Positions 17,805 through 27,095 are shown, counted from the first letter of the stretch. The stretch: DNA of 64,000 nucleotides from Parapedobacter sp035556095 (GCF_035556095.1 NZ_DATMFT010000005.1:186001-250000), one strand, 5' to 3'. The notes: generated by a model not told the origin, from the letters alone. Made by a program: numbers and translations.

Positions 17805-17885
17805 ATGCCATCACAAAGAGGTGGTAGCAGCATTGACAGGGGGCGAGGATCGTGTGCGTTTTTATTAATTTTTACTTTTAGCTAA
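17805..17885 (+). CDS. Probable leader peptide of the sulfate-assimilation operon
   Basis: A 26-codon frame starting about 19 nt after the predicted transcription start and ending 9 nt before the sulfite reductase ATG. The peptide has a basic, glycine-rich half, SQRGGSSIDRGRGS, then Cys17 and a hydrophobic tail FLLIFTF. Its ATG lies in the loop of a small hairpin made by GTGATG (17792-17797) and CATCAC (17809-17814). The position, size and composition suggest a regulatory upstream peptide, translated to sense cysteine or to stall the ribosome, rather than a functional protein. That it is translated is inference. Confidence 0.5.
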   Translation: MPSQRGGSSIDRGRGSCAFLLIFTFS

Positions 17886-17894
17886 ACAACATCC

Positions 17895-20003
17895 ATGCAG
17901 AGCTTTAGGACCGAACTGGAAAACCCGGTCGTTGAAAAGGAGATTATTGAACTTGAGCGCAAAATCAGGGCGTTTCGTGACGGATCGTTGCCGGAACAAA
18001 AATTCAAAAGCCTGCGGCTTGCCCGTGGCATATACGGACAACGGCAACCTGGCGTACAGATGGTGCGGATCAAATTGCCGTTCGGTAAGGTCACGTTCAA
18101 GCAACTGCTCCGTATATCCGATATTTCCGATGAATATGCAATTCGGAATCTGCACTTTACTACCCGTCAGGACATTCAAATCCATTTTGTAAGCTTGGAC
18201 CGCACACCCGAACTTTGGGCGAAGCTGGCAGCGGATGATGTAACGATACGTGAAGCCTGCGGCAATACGGTGCGTAACGTCACTGCATCGCCCGAGGCGG
18301 GTATCGACCCCAACGAGCCTTTTGATGTATCGCCATATGCCCACGCCACATTTTCCTATTTCCTGCGCAACCCCATTTGCCAAGAGCTTGGCCGGAAGTT
18401 CAAGTTCGGCTTTTCGTCCAGCTCCCGGGATACCGCGTTTGCCTTCGGCCAAGACCTGGGGTTTATCCCAAGGACCCGCAACGTGGATGGCCAAGAGGAA
18501 CGGGGCTTCCGCGTGGTGTTGGGTGGAGGATTAGGCGCTCAGCCTATGGCAGGGCATGTGGTGCATGAGTTTCTTCCCGAAGACCAACTGATACCATATT
18601 CCGAAAGCGTACTGCGGACATTTGATAGGTACGGTGAGCGGAATAACCGAAACAAAGCAAGGTTTAAATACCTTATCCAAAAATTGGGCCTCGAAGAAGT
18701 GAAGCGGCTGATCGAGGAGGAGCAGATGGCAACCAAAGTGAAGACATTTGCAATTGACCGCAATACGGTACCCCAACCGGAACCTCCGAGTCTGGTTCCA
18801 ACAGAGGCAGTACCGGTAGTTGATAGCATTGCTTACGAAATATGGCGGAAAACAAACGTCTGGGAACAGAAACAAGCTGGATTCTATGCAATTAACGTTA
18901 AGGTTCCAACCGGCGATATGCCTACTGAGAAAGCAAGGGTATTGCTTGCTGGTATTCGTGGACATGTGGCTGACGAATTGCGAGTAACGCAAAACCAGGG
19001 GTTATTGCTAAAGTTCGCTCGCGAAGAGTCGCTCCCCCATATCTACAACATACTGCTTAAAATAGACTTCGCAAAGCCAGGATTCGACAGCGTTGCGGAC
19101 GTGACAACTTGCCCCGGAACGGATACATGTAACCTGGGTATTTCCAACAGTACCGAAATGGCTAGGGTGTTGGAGGGGCTGATCTATGAAGAATATGAGG
19201 ATCTTGTTTACGATCGGGACCTGAAAATCAAAATCAGCGGCTGTATGAATTCATGCGGACAGCATGGAATAGCCCATATTGGTTTGCACGGTAGCTCATT
19301 GAAAGCGGATGGAAAGGTCGTGCCGGCTGCACAGGTTATGCTGGGTGGCGGTGTGCTAGGTGATGGGCTTGGCCGCGTGGCAGAACGTGTGATTAAGGTA
19401 CCATCCAAACGGGTTGTCCAAGCGGTACGGCTACTATTGGATGACTATGCGGCAAACGCTCTTCCGTCTGAGTATTTCCATGACTACTTTGAGCGCCAAA
19501 CCAAGGACTATTTTTACCGAATGCTGAAACCATTGGCCGATCTCACGACGTTAGTGGAAGAAGAGTTCGTTGATTGGGGCCACCAAGAGACCTACCAGCA
19601 GGCAATCGGCGTGGGCGAATGCGCAGGTGTGGTTGTAGACTTGGTTTCTGTATTGCTCTTCGAAGCGGAAGAAAAACTCGATTGGGCTAACGAAAGCTAT
19701 AGTAACGGTTCGTTTGCCGATGCCATTTACCATACCTATAGCATGTATATCAGTGCAGCTAAAGCGTTGCTGCTGGAAAAAGGCATTCACAGTAGCACCC
19801 AAATAGCCATTATCAACGATTTTGAGAAGCACTTTGTGGAATCTGGCGACATGGATGTACCAAATGGTTTTGCCAATCAGGTGCTTGAAATCAAAAAGTA
19901 TGAGCCATCCGAAGCGTTTGCGCGACAGTATCTGGCTAACGCCATCGACTTTCACAAGGCAAATATCGCCAAACGATCGGTGCCCGAGGCAATAAACGGT
20001 TAA
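17895..20003 (+). CDS. Siroheme sulfite/nitrite reductase with C-terminal HEPN-like domain
   Basis: 702 residues. The first 570 form the two-fold ferredoxin-like plus siroheme architecture of assimilatory sulfite/nitrite reductases. The 4Fe-4S/siroheme cysteines are Cys406, Cys412, Cys450 and Cys454 (TCPGTDTC and GCMNSC). From about 580 a helical extension resembles a HEPN domain (YSNGSFADAIYHTYSMYISAAKALL) but lacks the R-x4-6-H ribonuclease motif. It reduces sulfite to sulfide for cysteine synthesis; nitrite reduction is a less likely alternative given that the neighbours are sulfate-assimilation genes. First protein gene of the operon after the leader peptide. Confidence 0.9.
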   Translation: MQSFRTELENPVVEKEIIELERKIRAFRDGSLPEQKFKSLRLARGIYGQRQPGVQMVRIKLPFGKVTFKQLLRISDISDEYAIRNLHFTTRQDIQIHFVSLDRTPELWAKLAADDVTIREACGNTVRNVTASPEAGIDPNEPFDVSPYAHATFSYFLRNPICQELGRKFKFGFSSSSRDTAFAFGQDLGFIPRTRNVDGQEERGFRVVLGGGLGAQPMAGHVVHEFLPEDQLIPYSESVLRTFDRYGERNNRNKARFKYLIQKLGLEEVKRLIEEEQMATKVKTFAIDRNTVPQPEPPSLVPTEAVPVVDSIAYEIWRKTNVWEQKQAGFYAINVKVPTGDMPTEKARVLLAGIRGHVADELRVTQNQGLLLKFAREESLPHIYNILLKIDFAKPGFDSVADVTTCPGTDTCNLGISNSTEMARVLEGLIYEEYEDLVYDRDLKIKISGCMNSCGQHGIAHIGLHGSSLKADGKVVPAAQVMLGGGVLGDGLGRVAERVIKVPSKRVVQAVRLLLDDYAANALPSEYFHDYFERQTKDYFYRMLKPLADLTTLVEEEFVDWGHQETYQQAIGVGECAGVVVDLVSVLLFEAEEKLDWANESYSNGSFADAIYHTYSMYISAAKALLLEKGIHSSTQIAIINDFEKHFVESGDMDVPNGFANQVLEIKKYEPSEAFARQYLANAIDFHKANIAKRSVPEAING

Positions 20004-20047
20004 CGGCAGGATTTCCTGTGCGTAAACAAAATAAACTGAACGACGAA

Positions 20048-20812
20048 ATGAACAAACATCAAAAAATAACGCTGGTGGGAGCGGGGCCGGGTGACACCGA
20101 CCTAATCAGTTTGAAGGGGTTGAAAGCACTGGCTACGGCAGACGTGGTTCTATACGACGCTTTAGTGAATGAAGCGCTGCTCGATTATGCTCCTGAACAT
20201 GCATTGCGTATCTTTGTGGGGAAGCGCGCGAGCCATCATACATTTAGTCAGTTGGAAATTAATCAGATGATGGTTGAGCTTGCCCAAACAAATGGGCACG
20301 TGGTTCGCCTGAAAGGCGGTGATCCCTTTGTGTTTGGAAGAGGAGGGGAGGAATTGGCCTATGCAGCTGAAAACAATATTCCGACGGCAGTGGTACCCGG
20401 TATTTCTAGTTCCATTGCACTCGCAGGGTTGCAAGGGATTCCTTTAACCTATCGTGGCATAAGCGAAAGCTTTTGGGTGATTACCGGCGCTACAACGGCG
20501 GGGATGGTTTCAAAAGACATTCATGCAGCAGCCCATACAGATGCTACCGTGGTTGTGCTCATGGGGCTGAATAAATTACCGGAGATTGCCCGTATTTATC
20601 AGGATGCCGGGCGTGGGAAGTTGCCGATAGCGGTTATCCAGAATGGTTCGCTGCCGGATGAGAAAATTGCATTAAGCACAATGGATTACATCGTTGAGCA
20701 GGCTAACGTGCAGCAAATCGGAGCGCCGGCGGTGATTATCATCGGCGAAGTGGTCGCCAAACACGAGCACTATGGGGTGAAGCAGGGTAGGGAAGATGCA
20801 ATAGCCGTATGA
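20048..20812 (+). CDS. cobA: Uroporphyrinogen-III C-methyltransferase
   Basis: 254 residues, the monofunctional SUMT length. The motifs VGAGPGDTDLISLKG near the N-terminus and GGDPFVFGRGGEE around 95 are the SAM- and substrate-binding signatures. It methylates uroporphyrinogen III twice to make precorrin-2, the first step to siroheme, the cofactor of the preceding reductase. The ATG at 20048 is preferred over a GTG at 20018 because the family starts here. It overlaps the next gene by 4 nt, so translation is probably coupled. Confidence 0.93.
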   Translation: MNKHQKITLVGAGPGDTDLISLKGLKALATADVVLYDALVNEALLDYAPEHALRIFVGKRASHHTFSQLEINQMMVELAQTNGHVVRLKGGDPFVFGRGGEELAYAAENNIPTAVVPGISSSIALAGLQGIPLTYRGISESFWVITGATTAGMVSKDIHAAAHTDATVVVLMGLNKLPEIARIYQDAGRGKLPIAVIQNGSLPDEKIALSTMDYIVEQANVQQIGAPAVIIIGEVVAKHEHYGVKQGREDAIAV

Positions 20813-21408
20813 GCGAAAAGCCAAGCAATCAGCTATTTCCGGTTTTCCTGCAGTTGAACCGCTTGTACACGCTCCTTGTGGGCGGCGGGAATGTGGCGCT
20901 GGAAAAACTTACTGCGCTCCTTGGTAACAGTCCTGGTGCGACCATTAAAATTGTCGCGAAAGAAATCAGTCCGGCCGTACGAACGTTCGTTCGTGATTAT
21001 CCATCGGTGGTCCTGCACGAGCGAGTTTTCGAGGATGGCGATTTGGACGGGGTAGATATCGTGGTTGTTGCCGCAGATAATGCCGAACTAAACGTGCATA
21101 TTCGCAACGAGAGCCGTAAGCGGCATTTATTGATCAACGTGGCAGACAAACCGGATTTATGTGATTTTTATCTTGGTTCTGTCGTGAAAAAGGGGAATTT
21201 GAAACTTGGGATATCCACGAACGGGAAATCGCCCACAATTGCAAAGCGACTCAAAGAGCTATTGAATGAAGCATTGCCTGAGGAAATCGACGAAACGCTG
21301 ACCTATATGAATCAGCTTCGAGACCTACTGAAAGGCGATTTTACCGACAAGGTTAGAACGCTAAATGCACACACCGTATCTTTGCTTGCTTCACAGGAAA
21401 AAAAATGA
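20809..21408 (+). CDS. Precorrin-2 dehydrogenase / sirohydrochlorin ferrochelatase-type (CysG N-terminal) protein
   Basis: 199 residues. The NAD-binding motif GGGNVALEK and the later GISTNGKSPTIAKRLKELL match Met8p/CysG N-terminal domains, which oxidise precorrin-2 and in some members insert iron. With the preceding methyltransferase it makes siroheme from two separate polypeptides in place of the fused CysG of enterobacteria. It overlaps the cobA stop by 4 nt and the cysH start by 4 nt. Confidence 0.9.
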   Translation: MSEKPSNQLFPVFLQLNRLYTLLVGGGNVALEKLTALLGNSPGATIKIVAKEISPAVRTFVRDYPSVVLHERVFEDGDLDGVDIVVVAADNAELNVHIRNESRKRHLLINVADKPDLCDFYLGSVVKKGNLKLGISTNGKSPTIAKRLKELLNEALPEEIDETLTYMNQLRDLLKGDFTDKVRTLNAHTVSLLASQEKK

Positions 21409-22106
21409 ATGCACTGACAACTGAAATTGCTACGCTCGTAGCGGGGAAGTCCATATCGGACGCGTTGGCTTCACTGGCCGATCGTTTTCCCGGCCGCGTG
21501 GTTTTTTCCACGAGCTTCGGAATAGAAGATCAAGTCATCGCACACATGATCTTCACCAATAATTTGCCGATTCGGGTTTTTACGCTCGAAACAGGTCGGC
21601 TGTTCCGCGAAACATATTATGTATGGAACCGTACATTGGAGGTTTATCAAAAAAAGATTGAAGCTTACTTTCCGGATACCCAGGCGGTGGAGCAGTTGAT
21701 CAGCCAAAAGGGTCCTGCTAGTTTTTATGAATCGGTTGAAAACAGGAAGGAATGTTGCCATATACGTAAAATAGAGCCACTCCAGCGGGCCTTGGAAGGT
21801 GCCGCCTGTTGGATAACAGGAATCAGGGGTTCCCAATCCGACAATCGGCAAGGCATGGCCCAAGTTGAATGGGATAGCGGCCACGATCTTATCAAGTTTC
21901 ACCCCATTTATCATTGGTCGGAAGATGAGGTTTGGGATTATGCAAAGAAGCATCAAATCCCTTACAACCCACTGCATGATAAAGGGTTTCCAAGTATCGG
22001 TTGCGCCCCTTGTACACGGGCAGTGGGAGAGGGGGAAGACTTTCGAGCGGGCCGTTGGTGGTGGGAAGACAAAAGTAAAAAGGAATGTGGCTTGCATGCC
22101 ACTTGA
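21405..22106 (+). CDS. cysH: Assimilatory APS reductase (4Fe-4S CysH type)
   Basis: 233 residues with the PP-loop-type FSTSFGIEDQVI segment. The pairs Cys117-Cys118 (KECCHIRK) and Cys200/Cys203 (GCAPC) are the 4Fe-4S ligands that mark APS reductases, and the C-terminal ECGLH carries the catalytic Cys. It therefore most likely reduces APS directly to sulfite, which fits the absence of a cysC kinase in the operon. It starts 4 nt inside the preceding gene. Confidence 0.93.
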   Translation: MNALTTEIATLVAGKSISDALASLADRFPGRVVFSTSFGIEDQVIAHMIFTNNLPIRVFTLETGRLFRETYYVWNRTLEVYQKKIEAYFPDTQAVEQLISQKGPASFYESVENRKECCHIRKIEPLQRALEGAACWITGIRGSQSDNRQGMAQVEWDSGHDLIKFHPIYHWSEDEVWDYAKKHQIPYNPLHDKGFPSIGCAPCTRAVGEGEDFRAGRWWWEDKSKKECGLHAT

Positions 22107-22189
22107 TCGGATGGTGGTTAGATTGATGAGCATTTAAGAATTGATTGAGTTAATAACGACGATAGAGAAAATAATAGAAAACGACAAAA

Positions 22190-23080
22190 ATGGATTATTT
22201 AGACCATCTAGAGGCTGAGGCCATATATATTTTGCGGGAAGTGGCGGGCCAGTTCGAAAAACCGGCATTGTTGTTTTCGGGCGGGAAGGATTCTATTACG
22301 CTGGTGCACTTAGCAAAAAAGGCGTTCAGACCCGGTAAGTTCCCTTTCCCGTTGGTGCATATCGATACCGGCCACAACTTTCCCGAAACAATTGCTTTTC
22401 GGGATGCATTGATAGCAGAACTGCAGGAGGAACTGATTGTCGGTTACGTACAAGACAGTATAGATGCCGGCAAAGTGATTGAACAAAAAGGAAAGAATGC
22501 TAGCCGTAACCAACTGCAAACCACCACACTATTGGATACCATTGCCGAGTATGGTTTCGACGCTTGTATCGGTGGTGCACGGCGTGACGAAGAGAAGGCC
22601 CGGGCAAAAGAGCGTATATTTTCCGTTAGGGACGAATTTGGGCAATGGGACCCCAAACGCCAGCGTCCCGAATTGTGGAATATCTATAACGGACGCATTC
22701 ACAAGGGCGAGAACGTACGGGTCTTTCCAATCAGTAACTGGACGGAATTGGATGTGTGGAATTATATTCGTAGGGAAAACATCAATTTGCCATCCATCTA
22801 TTTTTCGCATGAACGGGATGTCATCACTCGCAATGGGCAATTGATGACGGCTACCGAACACCTGAGCATCGACCATGAAGACGTAGTGGAACGGCGTAAG
22901 GTTCGATTTCGAACAGTTGGAGACATGACCTGCACAGCTGCGGTACCATCTGAAGCGTACCATATCGATGATATTATCGAAGAAATACAATTGTCTAACA
23001 TCAGTGAGCGTGGAGCTAGGATGGACGATAGGGTATCGGAAGCGGCTATGGAAGACCGGAAAAAAGGTGGTTATTTTTAA
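22190..23080 (+). CDS. cysD: Sulfate adenylyltransferase subunit 2
   Basis: 296 residues, the usual length. The ATP-pyrophosphatase loop FSGGKDSITLVHLA is near residue 30, and the family motifs GGARRDEEKARAKERIFS and FPISNWTELDVW follow. With CysN it makes APS from sulfate and ATP. There is an 83-nt gap after cysH, and cysN starts 49 nt after its stop. Confidence 0.95.
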   Translation: MDYLDHLEAEAIYILREVAGQFEKPALLFSGGKDSITLVHLAKKAFRPGKFPFPLVHIDTGHNFPETIAFRDALIAELQEELIVGYVQDSIDAGKVIEQKGKNASRNQLQTTTLLDTIAEYGFDACIGGARRDEEKARAKERIFSVRDEFGQWDPKRQRPELWNIYNGRIHKGENVRVFPISNWTELDVWNYIRRENINLPSIYFSHERDVITRNGQLMTATEHLSIDHEDVVERRKVRFRTVGDMTCTAAVPSEAYHIDDIIEEIQLSNISERGARMDDRVSEAAMEDRKKGGYF

Positions 23081-23129
23081 TCGACGACCTGACAGTAGTA
23101 GAAATCACACAAAAAAAAGAAAATCCAAC

Positions 23130-24383
23130 ATGGATCTATTAAAATTCATAACAGCAGGTAGTGTAGACGACGGAAAAAGCACGTTAATCGGTAGACTGTT
23201 GTACGATACCGACTCCATATTAGATGACCAACTGGAGGCTATCCAGCGCGCCAATAGAAAAAACGACGATGGCACACTGGACCTAGCTATCTTAACAGAT
23301 GGTTTAAAAGCGGAGCGCGAACAGGGTATCACCATTGATGTAGCTTATAAATACTTTCATACTGAGAAACGTAAATTCATCATTGCCGATACACCCGGGC
23401 ACATCCAGTACACCCGTAATATGGTTACCGGTGCGTCTAATGCGGACCTGGCAATTATCTTAATCGATGCCAGGAAAGGAGTTGTAGAGCAGACTCGGAG
23501 ACATTCATTCTTGGTATCGCTGTTGGCCATTCCCAATATCCTTGTTTGTATCAATAAAATGGATATGGTCGATTACGATAAAGCGGTCTTTGACAAAATC
23601 CAGGCTGATTACGAGCGGTTGACAAAAAACATGAATAGTACCCAGGTGGACTATATCCCGGTCAGTGCATTGAAAGGCGATAATATTGCTATGCGGTCGC
23701 CGAATACACCATGGTACGATGGAAAGCCGTTATTGGAATTCCTCGAGACCGTTGAAGTCAACCAGCAGCCCGAAGTCCAACAGGCCCGTTTTCCCGTTCA
23801 ATGGGTTATCCGGCCGCAAACGGCGGAACTGCCAGACTACCGAGGCTATGCGGGCCGTGTTGTTGGTGGTTCTTTTGCAGTAGGAGACCGAATTGTTGCA
23901 TTGCCATCTGGAGTGGCCAGTACCATTACGCGTATCGAATTGGCTTCGGAAAGCCTAACAACTGCCGAAAGCGGCGCATCGGTAATTATCCATTTGGCAG
24001 ATGACATCGATATCAGCCGTGGTGATATGCTTGTGAAAGCCGGTGAACAGCCAGTATTATCCCAAAGTTTCGAGTCCGATATTTGCTGGATGGATACCAG
24101 GCCGCTAGACGTCAATCAAACCTATCTGTTACAGCAACATGGGAAAACGACCAAAGTGAAGATACAGGACATCGTTTATCGCATTGATATTGAAACACTG
24201 GAAAGAACAGCGAGCGACGGCTTCGGATTGAATGACATCGGCAGAATCCAGTTTAAATGTGCCGATCCGTTGGCATTCGACCGTTATGCGTTCAACAAAG
24301 CAAACGGCGGCGCAATCCTTATTGATACGCGAAATAACCTAACGGTGGCTGCCTTGATGATAAGCGAACCGGTCGATCATTGA
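23130..24383 (+). CDS. cysN: Sulfate adenylyltransferase subunit 1 (GTPase)
   Basis: 417 residues without a C-terminal APS kinase domain. The GTPase motifs are AGSVDDGKST (G1), DTPGHIQYTRNM (G3) and NKMD (G4), followed by EF-Tu-like beta-barrels. GTP hydrolysis drives APS synthesis by CysD. The ATG at 23130 is where the family starts; the frame is open further upstream but overlaps cysD. Last gene of the sulfate-assimilation operon, followed by a terminator-like hairpin. Confidence 0.95.
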   Translation: MDLLKFITAGSVDDGKSTLIGRLLYDTDSILDDQLEAIQRANRKNDDGTLDLAILTDGLKAEREQGITIDVAYKYFHTEKRKFIIADTPGHIQYTRNMVTGASNADLAIILIDARKGVVEQTRRHSFLVSLLAIPNILVCINKMDMVDYDKAVFDKIQADYERLTKNMNSTQVDYIPVSALKGDNIAMRSPNTPWYDGKPLLEFLETVEVNQQPEVQQARFPVQWVIRPQTAELPDYRGYAGRVVGGSFAVGDRIVALPSGVASTITRIELASESLTTAESGASVIIHLADDIDISRGDMLVKAGEQPVLSQSFESDICWMDTRPLDVNQTYLLQQHGKTTKVKIQDIVYRIDIETLERTASDGFGLNDIGRIQFKCADPLAFDRYAFNKANGGAILIDTRNNLTVAALMISEPVDH

Positions 24384-24408
24384 GACCCGAATTATTGTTT
24401 ATGATTTG

Positions 24409-24468
24409 ATAGCCGCGTACCGGTTGACCTGGCTTGTTCAGCTTACGGTATTGTGGCTATTCTTTTTT
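24409..24468 (+). terminator. Terminator of the sulfate-assimilation operon
   Basis: ATAGCC (24409-24414) pairs with GGCTAT (24455-24460) and TACCG (24418-24422) with CGGTA (24446-24450); a TCTTTTTT run follows. It overlaps the end of the converging alkylation-repair gene. Confidence 0.6.
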
Positions 24469-25104
24469 ATTCAGTTTAGCAACTTGTATGGCTATTAATT
24501 TGGGTAAAAAGTTGGGCGTACAATTTTTAGCAACTATTTCATTTTTATACAGCCCTGTACGTTCTCCAAGTGCAACGCATCTTGAACGATATTTTTCTTC
24601 AAAAATTCCGATCTGAGCCGTGGTATAATTCATTGCCCATTGTACTTCCGGTACTTCTTTTTCAATACGTGTTTCAATTTTAGAAAGTAATTCTTCACTG
24701 TTTGGCGGCGGTGTTTGTCCAACCCAACGTAAACGAGCTTGATAATACCAAAAGACTCGTCTTTGTAGTGAAGATTGGCTATTTTCCCAAGTTTCCATTA
24801 ATGAGATATTTTTTTTGTCTTTGGAAAGCTGGTTTGCCATTAACCAATCAATCAAATGGAGTCTTTCATCTCCATTATGTTGCTGAATGTCGTTATCTAA
24901 ATTGTCAATAAGTTTTTGAGAAAATTGTTTCTTGTCCATGATCAAAATTGCCAACTGCCGGGGTAAAAATTGTCCTGTTGACCAAAGTTCCAAAGCCAAT
25001 TCGTGGTCTTTTTTTATCTTACTCGCAATCTTTCGCAAATCTCCCAGCTTCGTTTTAATATTGATTTGAGCCAAGATACTTTCTGCTTGTGAAGAGCGTT
25101 TCAT
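24457..25104 (-). CDS. DNA alkylation repair protein (AlkD-like HEAT repeats)
   Basis: 215 residues, all-helical. The motif KLGDLRKIASKIKKDHELALELWSTG, shown here by its key parts GDLRK, KIKKDHELA and LW.TG, matches the DNA alkylation repair family (PF08713), glycosylases that wrap damaged DNA in HEAT-like repeats. Codon use is clearly more AT-rich than in the surrounding genes (many AAA, AAT, ATT codons), and the gene points against both neighbours, so recent acquisition is likely. It converges on cysN. Confidence 0.78.
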   Translation of the reverse strand: MKRSSQAESILAQINIKTKLGDLRKIASKIKKDHELALELWSTGQFLPRQLAILIMDKKQFSQKLIDNLDNDIQQHNGDERLHLIDWLMANQLSKDKKNISLMETWENSQSSLQRRVFWYYQARLRWVGQTPPPNSEELLSKIETRIEKEVPEVQWAMNYTTAQIGIFEEKYRSRCVALGERTGLYKNEIVAKNCTPNFLPKLIAIQVAKLNKKE

Positions 25105-25505
25105 ATCAATCTTTTGTTTTTAGAAACAAAATAAATAATTCTGATCCTAAATAGTCATCCACGATTTATAGCAAATATATTATTTCTATTTTTCTATTGC
25201 TTAAGGCAAAAAAAAATATGAATAACCTGTAAGGGCGATCAGCACGTAATTATCTAACTTAATATCATTTAGGAAGCACGTATACATACCGGCGCTTTCT
25301 TATTATAATTGACGTTATGTTAAATAGATAAATAGGGCCTCCCTCTTATCGATTACGGATTGTATTTAGCTGCAGGTATATGTATCAAGACTTTGACATA
25401 ATTTCAATGAATTTGGGATTTGCCGTTATAAATTCATAAAAAATAACGACTTTAATTAAATTTTCGTTAAATTCGCCTGCTTCTTACAAATTATATTACA
25501 TTAGT
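25105..25505. other. AT-rich divergent region before gdhA
   Basis: 401 nt, strongly AT-rich, with no believable ORF, tRNA or strong hairpin. A TAAATTCG near 25466, two bases off the -7 consensus, is the best gdhA promoter candidate and would give a leader of about 30 nt. Confidence 0.45.
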
Positions 25506-26837
25506 ATGCCAAACTACTTAGAATCGTTCGTCGATTATGTTACTGTGCGCAACCCGAATCAACCGGAATTTCTTCAAGCCGTCAAGGAGGTTGCCGAAGA
25601 CGTTATACCTTATATTGAAAACCACGCTAGCGATTTGATTGCGTGTAAGCTTTTCGAACGGATTACGGAGCCTGAACGGACCGTTTCCTTCCGCGTAGTA
25701 TGGCTGGACGACTCAAACACCGTGCAAATAAACCGCGGTTACCGTGTCCAAATGAACAGTGCCCTAGGGCCTTATAAGGGCGGATTGCGTTTCTCCCCTA
25801 CCGTTAATCTCAGTGTATTGAAGTTCCTCGCATTTGAGCAAACATTTAAAAATAGCCTTACTGGTCTCCCACTAGGGGCTGGAAAAGGCGGTGCCGATTT
25901 CGATCCGCGGGATAAATCAGACAGTGAAATTATGCGCTTCTGCCAAAGCTTCATGACCGAACTTTATCGCCACATCGGAGCAGATACGGATGTGCCAGCG
26001 GGAGATATCGGCGTTGGGGAGCGGGAAATTGGCTACCTGTTCGGGCAGTATAAGCGGATTCGGAATAATTTCACCGGGGTTTTGACCGGCAAAGGCCCTG
26101 CTTGGGGTGGAAGTTTCATTCGGCCGGAGGCAACGGGTTTCGGCTTGCTTTATTTTGTTGAGCGCATGCTCTATGAAACACAAGACTCGCTTAAAGGCAA
26201 AACGGTAGCGATATCTGGTGCGGGCAATGTGGCTTACTATGCTGCGCTCAAAGCGATATCGCTTGGTGCCAAAGTAATCACCATCTCCAACAGCAACGGC
26301 ACCATTTATGATGAACATGGTTTCTCCCAAGAAAAATTGGATTATGTGAATTCACTTAAACGTAACCTTAAGGAATACACAAACCGCTTTCCTGCAGAAT
26401 ATCACCCTGACAAAAAACCGTGGCAGTTTGCTTGTGATATTGCGCTACCTTGCGCTACACAGAATGAACTTGATGAGCAGGACGTCAAACAACTGCTGAA
26501 AGGAGGTTGTATGTGTATTGCAGAAGGTGCGAATATGCCCTGTACAGAGCTTGCCGTAAAAGCGATAATGAAGGCCAAGATTCTTTTCGCACCTGGTAAA
26601 GCAGCAAATGCCGGTGGTGTTGCTGTGTCTGGCCTTGAGATGTCGCAAAACCGGATTGGACAGCAATGGGCTTTCGATAAAGTGGATAGCAAACTCAAAA
26701 AAATCATGCAGGAAATCCACGATACTTGCGTACATTATGGAAAGGACAAAAACGGCGTAATCAACTATATGAGGGGTGCCAACATTGGGGGCTTCGTTAA
26801 AGTGGCCACAGCGATGAAAGCCCAAGGGTATGTCTAG
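25506..26837 (+). CDS. gdhA: NADP-type glutamate dehydrogenase
   Basis: 443 residues, typical of the hexameric bacterial enzyme. The substrate-site segment GPYKGGLRF and the active-site Lys segment PLGAGKGGADFDP are present, and the dinucleotide fold shows ISGAGNVAYYA. It makes glutamate from 2-oxoglutarate and ammonium. NADP preference is inferred from overall similarity. An 82-residue gene starts 9 nt after its stop. Confidence 0.95.
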   Translation: MPNYLESFVDYVTVRNPNQPEFLQAVKEVAEDVIPYIENHASDLIACKLFERITEPERTVSFRVVWLDDSNTVQINRGYRVQMNSALGPYKGGLRFSPTVNLSVLKFLAFEQTFKNSLTGLPLGAGKGGADFDPRDKSDSEIMRFCQSFMTELYRHIGADTDVPAGDIGVGEREIGYLFGQYKRIRNNFTGVLTGKGPAWGGSFIRPEATGFGLLYFVERMLYETQDSLKGKTVAISGAGNVAYYAALKAISLGAKVITISNSNGTIYDEHGFSQEKLDYVNSLKRNLKEYTNRFPAEYHPDKKPWQFACDIALPCATQNELDEQDVKQLLKGGCMCIAEGANMPCTELAVKAIMKAKILFAPGKAANAGGVAVSGLEMSQNRIGQQWAFDKVDSKLKKIMQEIHDTCVHYGKDKNGVINYMRGANIGGFVKVATAMKAQGYV

Positions 26838-26846
26838 AAACCGCAT

Positions 26847-27095
26847 ATGCGAACCATAGCTGAACTTCCCCACCCTGACTTCAAGATCACATTCTTTGCA
26901 ATGAACCAAAAGTTCATTATCAAATTTGAGCAGGGTACACTCGAACAAATTTATAAGATCGCCGAGGCCGATGTGACCGATGGGATCGACGGGTTATTCC
27001 AGCTCGTCGACGCGGAGTTCACCAAATCGGTCTCGGCGCGTTTCGACGAGATGCGGAAGTGCTTTGTGGAGGCTTACAAAAGACATGAATACTAA
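26847..27095 (+). CDS. Small conserved-looking protein downstream of gdhA
   Basis: 82 residues, not recognised. The segment from ITFFAMNQKFIIKFEQGTLE onward alternates short strands and helices, with an acidic, amphipathic C-terminal half (FDEMRKCFVEAYKRHEY). No signal peptide or membrane segment. It starts 9 nt after gdhA and so is probably co-transcribed; its last four bases overlap the end of the sirtuin gene on the other strand. Confidence 0.55.
   Translation: MRTIAELPHPDFKITFFAMNQKFIIKFEQGTLEQIYKIAEADVTDGIDGLFQLVDAEFTKSVSARFDEMRKCFVEAYKRHEY

Noticed and set aside
17786..17894. SAM riboswitch (S-box or SAM-II) in the sulfate-assimilation leader.
   Set aside because: The leader is too short and lacks the conserved core sequences; a peptide ORF explains it better.
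21471..22133. A 220-codon frame on the minus strand opposite cysH.
   Set aside because: cysH has all catalytic and iron-sulfur cysteines; the opposite frame shows no family features.
22968..23129. An upstream start for cysN inside cysD.
   Set aside because: The extra 54 residues are not part of the family; the ATG at 23130 directly precedes the GTPase fold.
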